Assembly: GCF_902459735.1 (NCBI RefSeq)
Contig: NZ_CABPRV010000012.1
Location: 1-64,000, forward strand
Length of the DNA stretch: 64,000 nucleotides
From: Pandoraea capi
GTDB taxonomy: Bacteria; Pseudomonadota; Gammaproteobacteria; Burkholderiales; Burkholderiaceae
Reading direction: 5' to 3'
This document shows, piece after piece, positions 26,373-34,150 of this stretch. The translations under genes and the position numbers were made by a program. The first letter of the stretch is position 1. Every line of letters starts with the position of its first letter. Under the pieces are notes generated by a model. It worked only from the letters and a program-made list of their open reading frames with translations, was not told the DNA's origin and searched no databases.

Positions 26373-27299
26373 ATGGAATTGCGGCATCTGCAATATTTCA
26401 TTGCTGTCGCGCAGGAGCGTCATTTCACGCGGGCGGCGGCGCGTGTGGGGATTCAGCAGCCTCCGCTGAGCTTGCAGATCCGGCAGTTAGAAGCGGAGCT
26501 GGGCGGCCCGTTGTTCGTGCGCTTGCCGCGCGATGTCGTGCTCACGGAGCTGGGTGAGGCATTTCTGCCGGAGGCACAGCAAATTCTCGAGCGAGTGGCG
26601 CGGACCAAACGGCGCATGCAGCAGATTTCACGCGGCGAAGCGGGGCAGATCCGTATCGGCTTTGCCGGTGCGACGTATTTCGAACCGCGTATTCCGGCAT
26701 GGATTCGCGACTTCCGGGGGCGTTATCCCGAGGTGCAACTGCATCCGCAGCAGAGCAACACCGCGAGTCTGTTGAGCGCGCTGCTCGACGACGCCGTCGA
26801 TGCTGCGTTTATCCGCACGCCGTTCGAGGTGCCGGACGGCATTGTGAGTGTGCGCGTGGTCGACGAGCCGATGGTGCTGGCGTTGCCGTTGGGGCATCCG
26901 ATGAGCGCGCGTGAGCGAGTGCCGCTCGCCGCGCTCGCGCAGGACGAGTTCATTCTGCTGCCGCGCGACATCAGTCCAGCGTTGTACGACCGTACGATTG
27001 CGGCATGCGAGGCCGCAGGGTTTCGTCCAAAGCTGGGGCAGGAGGCGCCGCAGATCACGTCCATCGTGCCGATGGTCGCGGCGGGTTTCGGGGTGTCGCT
27101 GGTTCCGGCGTCGGTGAGTCAGATCCGCACGCCGGGCATGGGGTTTTGGCCGATCGAAGCGCCGGCGGGAGAGGCGCCGTTAGCGCCCATCAGTCTGGCG
27201 TATCGCGCCGACCATGGTTCGGCGGCGCTCGATCGCTTCATTGCGATGATGCCCGCAGACGTCGCCGGAAATGCGGGCGTGCGCGACGCGAGTCAGTGA
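26373..27299 (+). CDS. LysR-family transcriptional regulator, BenM/CatM-like
   Basis: 308 residues. It starts with MELRHLQYFIAVAQERHFTRAA, the common start of CatM/BenM/TfdR-type regulators, then the HTH helix PPLSLQIRQLE and an effector domain at about 90-300. ATG 26373 is preceded by GGGGAG. It is divergent from the CoA-transferase gene with a 208-base control region. Its 3' end overlaps the last seven bases of the convergent small membrane protein gene. Confidence 0.85.
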   Translation: MELRHLQYFIAVAQERHFTRAAARVGIQQPPLSLQIRQLEAELGGPLFVRLPRDVVLTELGEAFLPEAQQILERVARTKRRMQQISRGEAGQIRIGFAGATYFEPRIPAWIRDFRGRYPEVQLHPQQSNTASLLSALLDDAVDAAFIRTPFEVPDGIVSVRVVDEPMVLALPLGHPMSARERVPLAALAQDEFILLPRDISPALYDRTIAACEAAGFRPKLGQEAPQITSIVPMVAAGFGVSLVPASVSQIRTPGMGFWPIEAPAGEAPLAPISLAYRADHGSAALDRFIAMMPADVAGNAGVRDASQ

Positions 27300-27610
27300 T
27301 AGCCGCGTTGACGCGGGCCCGGCAGGGCATCGTCGCTGGTCGGCTCCCAGCCGTTCGCACGCAACCGGCCGATGAGCAGCGGATGGATCATGACCGCGTA
27401 AAGCAGGCACGTCGCGGGCAGCGAAAGCGCCAGTAGCGACTCTTTCCAGAGCAGCGCCGGGCCGATGGCGAGCAGCGTCCACAGCAGCGCGTGCCACGTG
27501 AAGCCGTACGCCAGCAGGTAGAGCGGGCCGAGGAAGAAGGCGGCGATGCAGGACAGATACGATATCTCGATGACGTCAGCGTTCGCCGGATTGCGAAATT
27601 TGAGTGTCAT
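27293..27610 (-). CDS. Small membrane protein, DUF2628-like
   Basis: 105 residues with three hydrophobic helices (SYLSCIAAFFLGPLYLLAYGF, then ALLWTLLAIGPALLW and LALSLPATCLLYAVMI, read in parts) and a short polar C-terminus (LRANGWEP). The layout FLGPLYLLAYGFTWHAL...LRANGW is typical of the DUF2628 group of small inner-membrane proteins of unknown role. It overlaps the convergent LysR gene by seven bases. Confidence 0.65.
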   Translation of the reverse strand: MTLKFRNPANADVIEISYLSCIAAFFLGPLYLLAYGFTWHALLWTLLAIGPALLWKESLLALSLPATCLLYAVMIHPLLIGRLRANGWEPTSDDALPGPRQRGYH

Positions 27611-27806
27611 GGCGAGGTCCGATGTCGTATCGAGAATGCGGGAGTCGGCAAGGTAACCGAGTGCCGACCCCCTATCGTCCCACTCGAAAATCCCCTTGGC
27701 GCGCGGTGCAGCAGGCGATTGTCTGGCAATCCGATGTATCGCCCGGGCAGTGCGCTACACTGCGGACAAGCCCCGGCAAGGGGCACTATCGTGGACGCCA
27801 CTCTCC

Positions 27807-29369
27807 ATGCAAACGCTCAGAAGGCTGACCCGCTGGTTGCCGGTGCTTGTCGGGGCCATGGCGGGCATGCTGGCTATGCTGTTGATTGGGCAGGTCGCGC
27901 AGACCCGTGTCGACGATTTTCGCCTGCGAAACTATGCGCAGGACATCATGGGGTTCATGGGCGATGCGTCGATTTCCAGTCGCAACGCGTTGCAGGACGC
28001 CATGTACAGTGGCGCGCTGCCCTGTACCGACGCCGACATCCTCTCGCTGCGCCGTGTCGCCATGCGCAGCCCTTATTTCCATGACATCGGTCGCGTTCAT
28101 AACTCGCGCCTGTTGTGTACCGCCGTGGCCGGCAGGCTGGACCCCGCGCCCGAACTGCCGCCGCCGAGTCATGAGACGCGCACGGGCGTGAAGCTCTGGC
28201 ACACGCTGACCGGCATTGTCACGCCGGGCGTGCAGGTCAATGCGATTGGTCTGGGCGACGTGGTGGTGTTCAGCCCGCCGATATTGCCGACACGGCTCGG
28301 CACCCCGGCGCCGGGGGTCGCGTCGGTGGCGTCGACAGGCGATATGCGCTTCCAGTTCTGGCGCGCGGGCAAGTTCGAGGACCAGCAGCGCATCACCCTC
28401 GGGCAGACCTCCCGCTGGCTCGACATCGGGTCGCTGCGGCAGTATTCGATGTGTTCGAGCAGCGTTGATGTCTGTGTGTCGGCTGTCTACACGTCGTCGC
28501 GACTGGTGGCCAACCCCTGGGGGCTGCTGCTTGCGCTGCTTACGGGGGCGGTAGCCGGTGGCGCGGTGGGCATGTCGTGGCGTTCGCGCCGGCGCTACCG
28601 CATGTCCATCGACTGGGTGACGCAGCAGGCCGCCGAGTCGGGCGGCATCCACCTCGTCTACCAGCCGCTGGTACGATTGCGCGACGGCAAGATGGTCGGC
28701 GTGGAAGCACTGGCACGCCTGAACGACAGTACGGGCACCCCGATTTCGCCGGACATCTTCATCCCGATTGCCGAGCGGCAGGGGGTGATCGGGCTGATCA
28801 CGCGGCAGGTGGTGCGCAAGGCGCTGATCGAAATGCACGGGCGCGTGTTGGCCGATCCGGAGTTTCACCTAAGCATCAATCTCGCGGCGACGGATGTCGT
28901 CGACCGGACCTTCCACACGTATCTGAATCACATGGCGGCATCGCTGCGTGTGCCGCGCGCGCAGATTGCGCTGGAAGTGACGGAGCGCTCGACCGACAGC
29001 ATGACGAAACTGCGCGAAGCGCTGGACCGGCTGCGCATCGATGGCTATCAGATTCACATCGACGACTTCGGCACCGGCTTTTCCAACCTCGCGTATCTGT
29101 CGACGCTGAACGTCGATGCGCTCAAGATCGACCGCATGTTCACGCAGGCGATCGGCAAGGACACCGTGGGCAGCGCTATCGTCGATCAGATCTGCAAGAT
29201 GGCGACGCTGCTTGACGTGGACATCATCGTGGAAGGGTTGGAAACGCAAGCGCAGGCCGACTACATGCTGGCGATTCACCCGGACGCGATCGGCCAGGGA
29301 TGGCTGTTCGGCAAGGCGGTCACCGCCGACGATCTGATGCCGGAGCCGGGGATGGCAGTGCAGGCCTGA
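27807..29369 (+). CDS. CSS-motif EAL-domain cyclic-di-GMP phosphodiesterase
   Basis: A 520-residue inner-membrane protein: helix about 12-32, periplasmic CSS-type redox domain to about 235, second helix about 236-256, then a cytoplasmic EAL domain. The EAL catalytic set is complete: E300-A-L, NLAATD, EVTERS, DDFGTGFSN, LKID and EGLETQAQ, so it should hydrolyse c-di-GMP to pGpG. C73 and C104 correspond in spacing to the cysteine pair that forms the regulatory disulfide in the enterobacterial PdeC family, although here the CSS itself reads CTA. ATG 27807 gives a normal membrane leader; the longer frame from 27696 does not. Confidence 0.9.
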   Translation: MQTLRRLTRWLPVLVGAMAGMLAMLLIGQVAQTRVDDFRLRNYAQDIMGFMGDASISSRNALQDAMYSGALPCTDADILSLRRVAMRSPYFHDIGRVHNSRLLCTAVAGRLDPAPELPPPSHETRTGVKLWHTLTGIVTPGVQVNAIGLGDVVVFSPPILPTRLGTPAPGVASVASTGDMRFQFWRAGKFEDQQRITLGQTSRWLDIGSLRQYSMCSSSVDVCVSAVYTSSRLVANPWGLLLALLTGAVAGGAVGMSWRSRRRYRMSIDWVTQQAAESGGIHLVYQPLVRLRDGKMVGVEALARLNDSTGTPISPDIFIPIAERQGVIGLITRQVVRKALIEMHGRVLADPEFHLSINLAATDVVDRTFHTYLNHMAASLRVPRAQIALEVTERSTDSMTKLREALDRLRIDGYQIHIDDFGTGFSNLAYLSTLNVDALKIDRMFTQAIGKDTVGSAIVDQICKMATLLDVDIIVEGLETQAQADYMLAIHPDAIGQGWLFGKAVTADDLMPEPGMAVQA

Positions 29370-29468
29370 AGCACCAGATTAGGCAAATTACCGAGAATAA
29401 CGACAACGATTCGGGACTACAGTGAAATCACCGTGGTCCTGATGTGCCCCCGACCTCCACGGACTGTC

Positions 29469-29500
29469 CGGCTCGCCGCTCTGGCGGGCCGCTTTTTTTT
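29469..29500 (+). terminator. Rho-independent terminator after the EAL gene
   Basis: A 9-bp stem (CGGCTCGCC with GGCGGGCCG, one G-T pair) and GCTCT loop are followed by C and eight T. Confidence 0.8.
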
Positions 29501-29595
29501 CGACTCCTAGTCGAAATTCATGAACATGTTACGATTTCCCAAAAAAGCAGCGTTGGCGAACCGGTCCGCAGCTGCCGTTTGAAAGAAGGGGACTT

Positions 29596-29862
29596 ATGAC
29601 AGATTCGTTCAAATTCAACTGGCATTACGTCAGTCATACGCCGCCAGGGCGGCCATTCGACCTGGCAGGCGCCATTACCCCGCGCGCCGACAAGCGCTTC
29701 GATGGCGCTGTCGACGCCTATTGCGACGGGGATTACATCGGTCGATGCGAATTTTCGTGCATCGACGCGGATTGCGCGTCCGATGCCGCAGCGCAGATTC
29801 GAAAACGTATCGAGTGCCGCATCGAGGATCGCGTCGCGAAGGAACGTCAGACGTCGCACTGA
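29596..29862 (+). CDS. Small hypothetical protein
   Basis: 88 residues, soluble, with four cysteines in the second half (AYCDGDYIGRCEFSCIDADC) and a charged C-terminal helix (AAQIRKRIECRIEDRVAKE). A good ribosome site (GAAAGAAGGGG) lies seven bases before ATG 29596. No family is recognised. It stands alone between the EAL terminator and the convergent lipoprotein gene. Confidence 0.65.
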   Translation: MTDSFKFNWHYVSHTPPGRPFDLAGAITPRADKRFDGAVDAYCDGDYIGRCEFSCIDADCASDAAAQIRKRIECRIEDRVAKERQTSH

Positions 29863-29901
29863 GATTGCGCGGGCCGCGTTGCCTGAACCGTCGACGACGG
29901 T

Positions 29902-30543
29902 TCAGCGCCAGCGGTGGCAGCAACGACCTCCCCATCCTCCCCAACCGCGCCCCCACGACACGGAAAACGACACGTTGCTGAGCCAGGGCGATGGGGCGAA
30001 CGCCGGGTAGACCGGTGCGTACGCCGGATAAGCCGGGTAGGCCACGGGGTATGTCGCGTATGCCGGATAGGCGGGATATACGGGATAGGTCGCGTAAGCG
30101 GGGTCTGCCACATAAGCGGCCGGACTTGCGGCGGCACCCGGTGCGGCTCTCGACGACGGTGGCGGGACGTAATCCGGTGGCACCGGCGATCCGTTCGGAT
30201 AGTTCGGGTAGCGCGGATTGGCGGCTGGTGGTGTCTGTGAGGCGGGTGGCCGATAGTCCGGCGGCACCGGTGAGCCGTTGCCCGGCTGGAAGTCGGGCGG
30301 GACGGGCGAGCCGTTCGGATACTGCGGTGGCGGCGTTGCGCGCACTGGAGCGGCGGCAACGTTAGGCGTCGGGATCGGCGCAGTCGTCACGTCGGTGCTA
30401 CCGATCGACCCCGGCGCGGCACGCATGGCTTGCGGCGCAGCGGGGGTGGGCGAAAGCGTCAATGCGCCGCCCGGATACTGCACGACATAGCAGCCGGCGA
30501 GCGGCAAAACACAAAGCAGGGTGGCGAGCGGCGCGATTTTCAT
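29902..30543 (-). CDS. Pro/Tyr-rich repeat lipoprotein
   Basis: 213 residues beginning MKIAPLATLLCVLPLAGC, a lipoprotein signal with lipobox LAGC. ATG 30543 is chosen over the upstream ATG at 30570, which would add a poor leader. The body is low complexity: three copies of a NGSPVPPDF/Y unit in the middle, then a Tyr-Pro-Ala stretch (repeats like YPAYPAYATYPV), ending in a Trp/Gly-rich tail (SWGRGWGGWGGRCCHRW). It is probably anchored to the envelope. Function unknown. Confidence 0.7.
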   Translation of the reverse strand: MKIAPLATLLCVLPLAGCYVVQYPGGALTLSPTPAAPQAMRAAPGSIGSTDVTTAPIPTPNVAAAPVRATPPPQYPNGSPVPPDFQPGNGSPVPPDYRPPASQTPPAANPRYPNYPNGSPVPPDYVPPPSSRAAPGAAASPAAYVADPAYATYPVYPAYPAYATYPVAYPAYPAYAPVYPAFAPSPWLSNVSFSVSWGRGWGGWGGRCCHRWR

Positions 30544-31237
30544 GGCGTCGAGTGTAGCGCAGGAATTCATGCGCGCTGCATCGCTGCCCGCGCGATCGCA
30601 TTACGTTCCGTTAGCCCATCCGCCTCGTCCCCTACGAATCCACCCTCACGATATCGACAGGCAAAAAAAAACGGCCAGCGCGTTGCTGGCCGTGAAATCC
30701 ACCAGGAGGAGGTGGAGGAGACAGGTGCAACTATATCAGGGAAATCCCTAGACGGGTAAACCTTTGGCAAAAAAATCTGTAGAAAAACCACATCTGCGAC
30801 AATTCGCCGCTTTTTCCCGCGCTGATCGCCCATTTCCACGCCCCGTATAGCCTTTGCGTACATCGGGAGGGCGTTCTCCTATCGTTGGTATGGAGAAAAA
30901 CCACAAAAACGCGTGCCGTTTGCCAAGACGATGCATCCGGCATCGTCCCGCGACGCTTCCCTCTGCCCCGACCTTGGCATCCGACGAGAATTCGGCCCGC
31001 CTCTAAGTGTTAACACCAAGCATTGATTTACGTTGGGAGAGATAAACTTCCGCAAAGCGTAATTTACGTGCGCGAGTGGATGGCACCGTTCGTCCTTCGA
31101 TCCTCGGCACGAAATGCCACGCTGCCCGAACGGGGCGGCGCGGTGCCCGCGAGGCAACGTCAGTCATCAGCAGTCAGAAAGCCGGCGCCTCGACCGGGAC
31201 GCAATACCACGAAGTTGCAAGAACGTTTGGAGACAGC
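30544..31237. other. Long intergenic region containing a probable sRNA and an inverted repeat
   Basis: Nearly 700 bases between the divergent lipoprotein and MFS genes. It contains a probable small RNA on the minus strand (30663-30725) and, at 31056-31068, the near-palindrome AGCGTAATTTACG with a half-copy ATTTACG at 31026-31032. An open frame continues upstream of the MFS start to 31076, but it lacks a ribosome site and is treated as leader. No other gene is seen. Confidence 0.5.
30663..30725 (-). ncRNA. Candidate small RNA with anti-Shine-Dalgarno loop
   Basis: On the minus strand a strong Rho-independent terminator (9-bp stem ACGGCCAGC / GCTGGCCGT at 30671-30693, then nine T) has no open reading frame ahead of it. 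Upstream lies a second hairpin, CCACC / GGTGG, whose loop is TCCTCCT, complementary to ribosome-binding sites, with CTCCTCC just before it. A -10 like box TATAGT (rc of 30730-30735) would start a transcript of roughly 60 bases. Short sRNAs with such exposed CU-rich loops are known from Burkholderia and other proteobacteria. The start site is uncertain, and a longer transcript is possible. Confidence 0.5.
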
Positions 31238-32593
31238 ATGAAAGCAGCAGAAGTGAATGTGGGCGCATTGATCGACGACAGTCGGCTGGGCGCTTATCAG
31301 TGGTGGGTGATCGCGTTGTGCGCGATGTGTCTGGTGGTCGATGGTTTCGACGTGCAGGCCATGGGTTACGTGGCCCCGGTGGTGATTCGCGAGTGGGGCA
31401 TTGCCAAGGAAACGCTTTCGCCGGTGTTCGGCGCGGGGCTGTTCGGCATGCTCGTCGGTTCGCTCACGTTTTCGGCGCTGGCCGACAAATTGGGGCGTCG
31501 TCCGGTGCTGATCGGCGCGACGCTGTTCTTCTCGGTGTGCATGATCGTCACGGGATTCGCCAACACGATCACCGAACTGGTCGTCTGGCGCTTTGTCGCC
31601 GGTCTGGGGCTCGGTTGCATCATGCCCAACGCGATGGCGCTGGCCGGTGAGTACAGCCCGCGCCGTATCCGCGTCTCGCTGATGATGATCGTGTCGTGCG
31701 GCTTTACGCTGGGCGGTGTGGTCGGCGGCCTGATTACGGCGGCGATCATTCCGAGCCTCGGCTGGCGCGCGGTGTTCTACATCGGTGGCGCGATTCCGCT
31801 GGTGCTGGGCGTGCTGATGTGGATCTCGCTGCCCGAATCGATCCAGTTCCTGATGTTCAGGAAGAGCGACCGTGCGCGTATCCGCAAGCAACTGTTGCGC
31901 GTCGCGCCGACGGCAAATGTGCCGGCCGACGCGCACTTCGTGCTCAACGAACAAAAGGCCCAGGGCGTGCCGTTCATCGAACTGTTCAAGGACGGTCGCG
32001 CCCGTGTGACGGTCCTGTTGTGGGTCATCAACTTCGCCAACCTGCTCGACATGTACTTCCTGTCGAACTGGCTGCCGACGGTGATTCGCGACGCCGGCTA
32101 TTCGACGCAGGTCGCCGTGATGGCGGGGACTGCCCTGTGGGCGGGCGGCGTGATCGGCACGCTGCTGCTGGGCCGTGTGATCGACCGCGTGGGCTTCACG
32201 AGTGTGCTGGCCGTCACCTTCCTGATCGCGATTGCCGCGACGGCCGCGATCGGCAATCCGGTGGTGATGGTGTCGATGGTGACGGTCTTCATCGCGATCT
32301 TCTTCGCGGGCTTCTCGATCATCGGCGGTCAGCCGGCGCTCAACGCGCTGGCGGCCACCTACTATCCGACGTCCCTGCGTTCCACGGGCATTGGCTGGAG
32401 CCTCGGCATCGGCCGTATCGGATCGGTGCTGGGCCCGGTGCTCGGCGGTGCGCTGATGCATCTGCAATGGTCGTCGTCGTCGCTGTTCCTCGCGGCGGCC
32501 GTGCCGGCATGTGTCTCGCTGATCGGTGTGCTCGCCATCGCTCGTACGCAACGCAGCGACGGCGGCAATCTGCGCGCGGCCACGGCGAGCTGA
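31238..32593 (+). CDS. MFS transporter, aromatic acid:H+ symporter (AAHS) type
   Basis: A 451-residue, twelve-helix inner-membrane permease. The AAHS hallmark is in helix 1 (LCAMCLVVDGFDVQAMGYVAP), the loop motif is LADKLGRRPVL, and LALPESIQF-like sequence follows helix 6, as in PcaK, BenK and related carriers of benzoate, 4-hydroxybenzoate or muconate. Start ATG 31238 matches the family (short acidic N-terminus before helix 1). No catabolic gene is adjacent. A palindrome-like site about 170 bases upstream resembles one in front of the P450/IclR pair, hinting at shared control. Confidence 0.85.
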   Translation: MKAAEVNVGALIDDSRLGAYQWWVIALCAMCLVVDGFDVQAMGYVAPVVIREWGIAKETLSPVFGAGLFGMLVGSLTFSALADKLGRRPVLIGATLFFSVCMIVTGFANTITELVVWRFVAGLGLGCIMPNAMALAGEYSPRRIRVSLMMIVSCGFTLGGVVGGLITAAIIPSLGWRAVFYIGGAIPLVLGVLMWISLPESIQFLMFRKSDRARIRKQLLRVAPTANVPADAHFVLNEQKAQGVPFIELFKDGRARVTVLLWVINFANLLDMYFLSNWLPTVIRDAGYSTQVAVMAGTALWAGGVIGTLLLGRVIDRVGFTSVLAVTFLIAIAATAAIGNPVVMVSMVTVFIAIFFAGFSIIGGQPALNALAATYYPTSLRSTGIGWSLGIGRIGSVLGPVLGGALMHLQWSSSSLFLAAAVPACVSLIGVLAIARTQRSDGGNLRAATAS

Positions 32594-32819
32594 GCCTTCG
32601 ACGGCGGACGATCAACGCGGTGAGGCGGTGAGGCGGTGAGGCGGTGGCGTGGTGGCATGAGCGACCGATCCCATGTCACGCCATAAGCAGCGGTTAAGTT
32701 TGCGATAACCATCGAGTATGAAAGGGCGACGCCCGCCGGCGTTATCATGGCGGGCGTCGTCGTTTTCGCGAAATCTCTCGCGGCGCCGACGGGATTCGCA
32801 CAAATAATCAGAACGATAA
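32594..32819. other. Intergenic region with 8-bp tandem repeat and hairpin
   Basis: Three and a half copies of CGGTGAGG run from 32618 to about 32645. A hairpin with an 11-bp stem (CGACGCCCGCC, 32727-32737, with 32749-32759) followed by TTTT at 32763-32766 may be a weak terminator or leader structure for the next gene. Confidence 0.5.
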
Positions 32820-34034
32820 ATGACCTCGACGTCCGAACTCTCTCCCGCCTTGCCTTCCGAGCGTGTGCTGCTGGGCATTCTCGGTTTGTTCATGATGATT
32901 GCGCCCGCGTCCACGGATATGTACCTGCCGGGGCTGCCGACGATGCGGCACGAGCTGGGCGCGAGCGCGGCGGCCTCGCAGCTCACGCTGTCGTACTTCT
33001 TCCTGGGCTTTGCCTTCGGCCAGTTGGTCTGGGGGCCGCTTGCCGATCGCTTCGGACGCCGCAAGCCCATGGCCGCCGGCATTGCGCTGTACATCTTCGG
33101 CAGCATCGGCTGTGCGTTCGCCGACAGCATCGATCACATGATGATGTGGCGCTTCGTGCAGGCGCTGGGCGGGTGCGCCATGCCGGTGATCGCGCAGGCT
33201 ATCGTGCGTGACGTCTACGGGCCGCGCAACAGCGCGCGTGCCTTCTCGATCATGCTGCTCGTGATGAGCGTCGCGCCGATCGTCGCGCCGCTGGTTGGCG
33301 GGCAGATGCTGCGCTTCACGACATGGCGCGTGATCTTCGGCATTCTCGCGGTCTTCGGTGTCGGCGCGTTGCTGGCGCTGTGGCGTCTGCCGGAGACGGG
33401 CGACGTGAACGTCCGCCAGTCGGGAGGGCCGCGCGCGATTCTGATGTCCTACTGGCATTTGCTGCGCGACGCCCATTTCGTCGGCTACATGGTGGCGGGC
33501 GGTGCGGTGTTCGGCGCGTCGTTCACCTACATTACGGGCACGCCGCTGGTGTACATGGAGTATTTCCACGTGTCGCCGCAGTTCTTCGGCGTGCTGTTCG
33601 GCATCAATATCGTGGGCATGGCGGCGATGACGATGTTCAACTCGCGCCGCGTCGGGCAACTCGGTGCGTACCGGTTGATGCGTGTGGGCATCATCGGCTG
33701 TGCGATCGTCACGTCGGCGCTGTGCGCGGCCGTCTGGCTGGGGCTCGTGCTGTTGCCGTTGATGGTCGTGATGCTGTTCCTGTTCATGTCGCTGCGCGGC
33801 ATCATCACGGCGAACTCAGTGGCGGGCGCGCTCGCGAATCACCCGACGCGGGCCGGGGCGGCGGCGGCGCTCGTCGGCAGTGTGCAGTACGGGTTCGGCT
33901 TTGCTGCGGGCGGTTTGCTCGGTCTGCTCAACGACGGCTCGCCGCGCCCGCTGGTGAGCGTCATGTGCGGCTTCGCCCTGCTGGCGCTGATTGCGCTGTC
34001 GACGATGCTGCGCAAGCCGCACGGTGCTCACTGA
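32820..34034 (+). CDS. Bcr/CflA-family multidrug efflux MFS transporter
   Basis: A 404-residue, twelve-helix exporter of the DHA1 drug/H+ antiporter group. Helix 1 contains the Bcr/CflA signature (APASTDMYLPGLPTM), the loop motif is GPLADRFGRRKP, and motif C-like GGCAMPVIAQAIVRD follows in helix 4. Such proteins export bicyclomycin, sulfonamides, chloramphenicol or small metabolites. The ATG at 32820 directly precedes the conserved N-terminus. Single gene, ending at a bidirectional hairpin. Confidence 0.88.
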   Translation: MTSTSELSPALPSERVLLGILGLFMMIAPASTDMYLPGLPTMRHELGASAAASQLTLSYFFLGFAFGQLVWGPLADRFGRRKPMAAGIALYIFGSIGCAFADSIDHMMMWRFVQALGGCAMPVIAQAIVRDVYGPRNSARAFSIMLLVMSVAPIVAPLVGGQMLRFTTWRVIFGILAVFGVGALLALWRLPETGDVNVRQSGGPRAILMSYWHLLRDAHFVGYMVAGGAVFGASFTYITGTPLVYMEYFHVSPQFFGVLFGINIVGMAAMTMFNSRRVGQLGAYRLMRVGIIGCAIVTSALCAAVWLGLVLLPLMVVMLFLFMSLRGIITANSVAGALANHPTRAGAAAALVGSVQYGFGFAAGGLLGLLNDGSPRPLVSVMCGFALLALIALSTMLRKPHGAH

Positions 34035-34092
34035 GCGCGCGATACGCTCGATTTCCTCGACACGCCAGCGACGTAAGCCGGCGAAGCATAAG

Positions 34093-34118
34093 CGAAGGGG
34101 CGCCGTGGCGCCCCTTCG
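34093..34118. terminator. Bidirectional hairpin terminator between MFS and P450 genes
   Basis: A 12-bp perfect inverted repeat (CGAAGGGGCGCC) with almost no spacer lies midway between two convergent genes. T-runs are short on both sides, so termination may be partial. Confidence 0.6.
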
Positions 34119-34150
34119 TATTTCCGTGCAGCCTGCTTCAGGTGTGGCCC

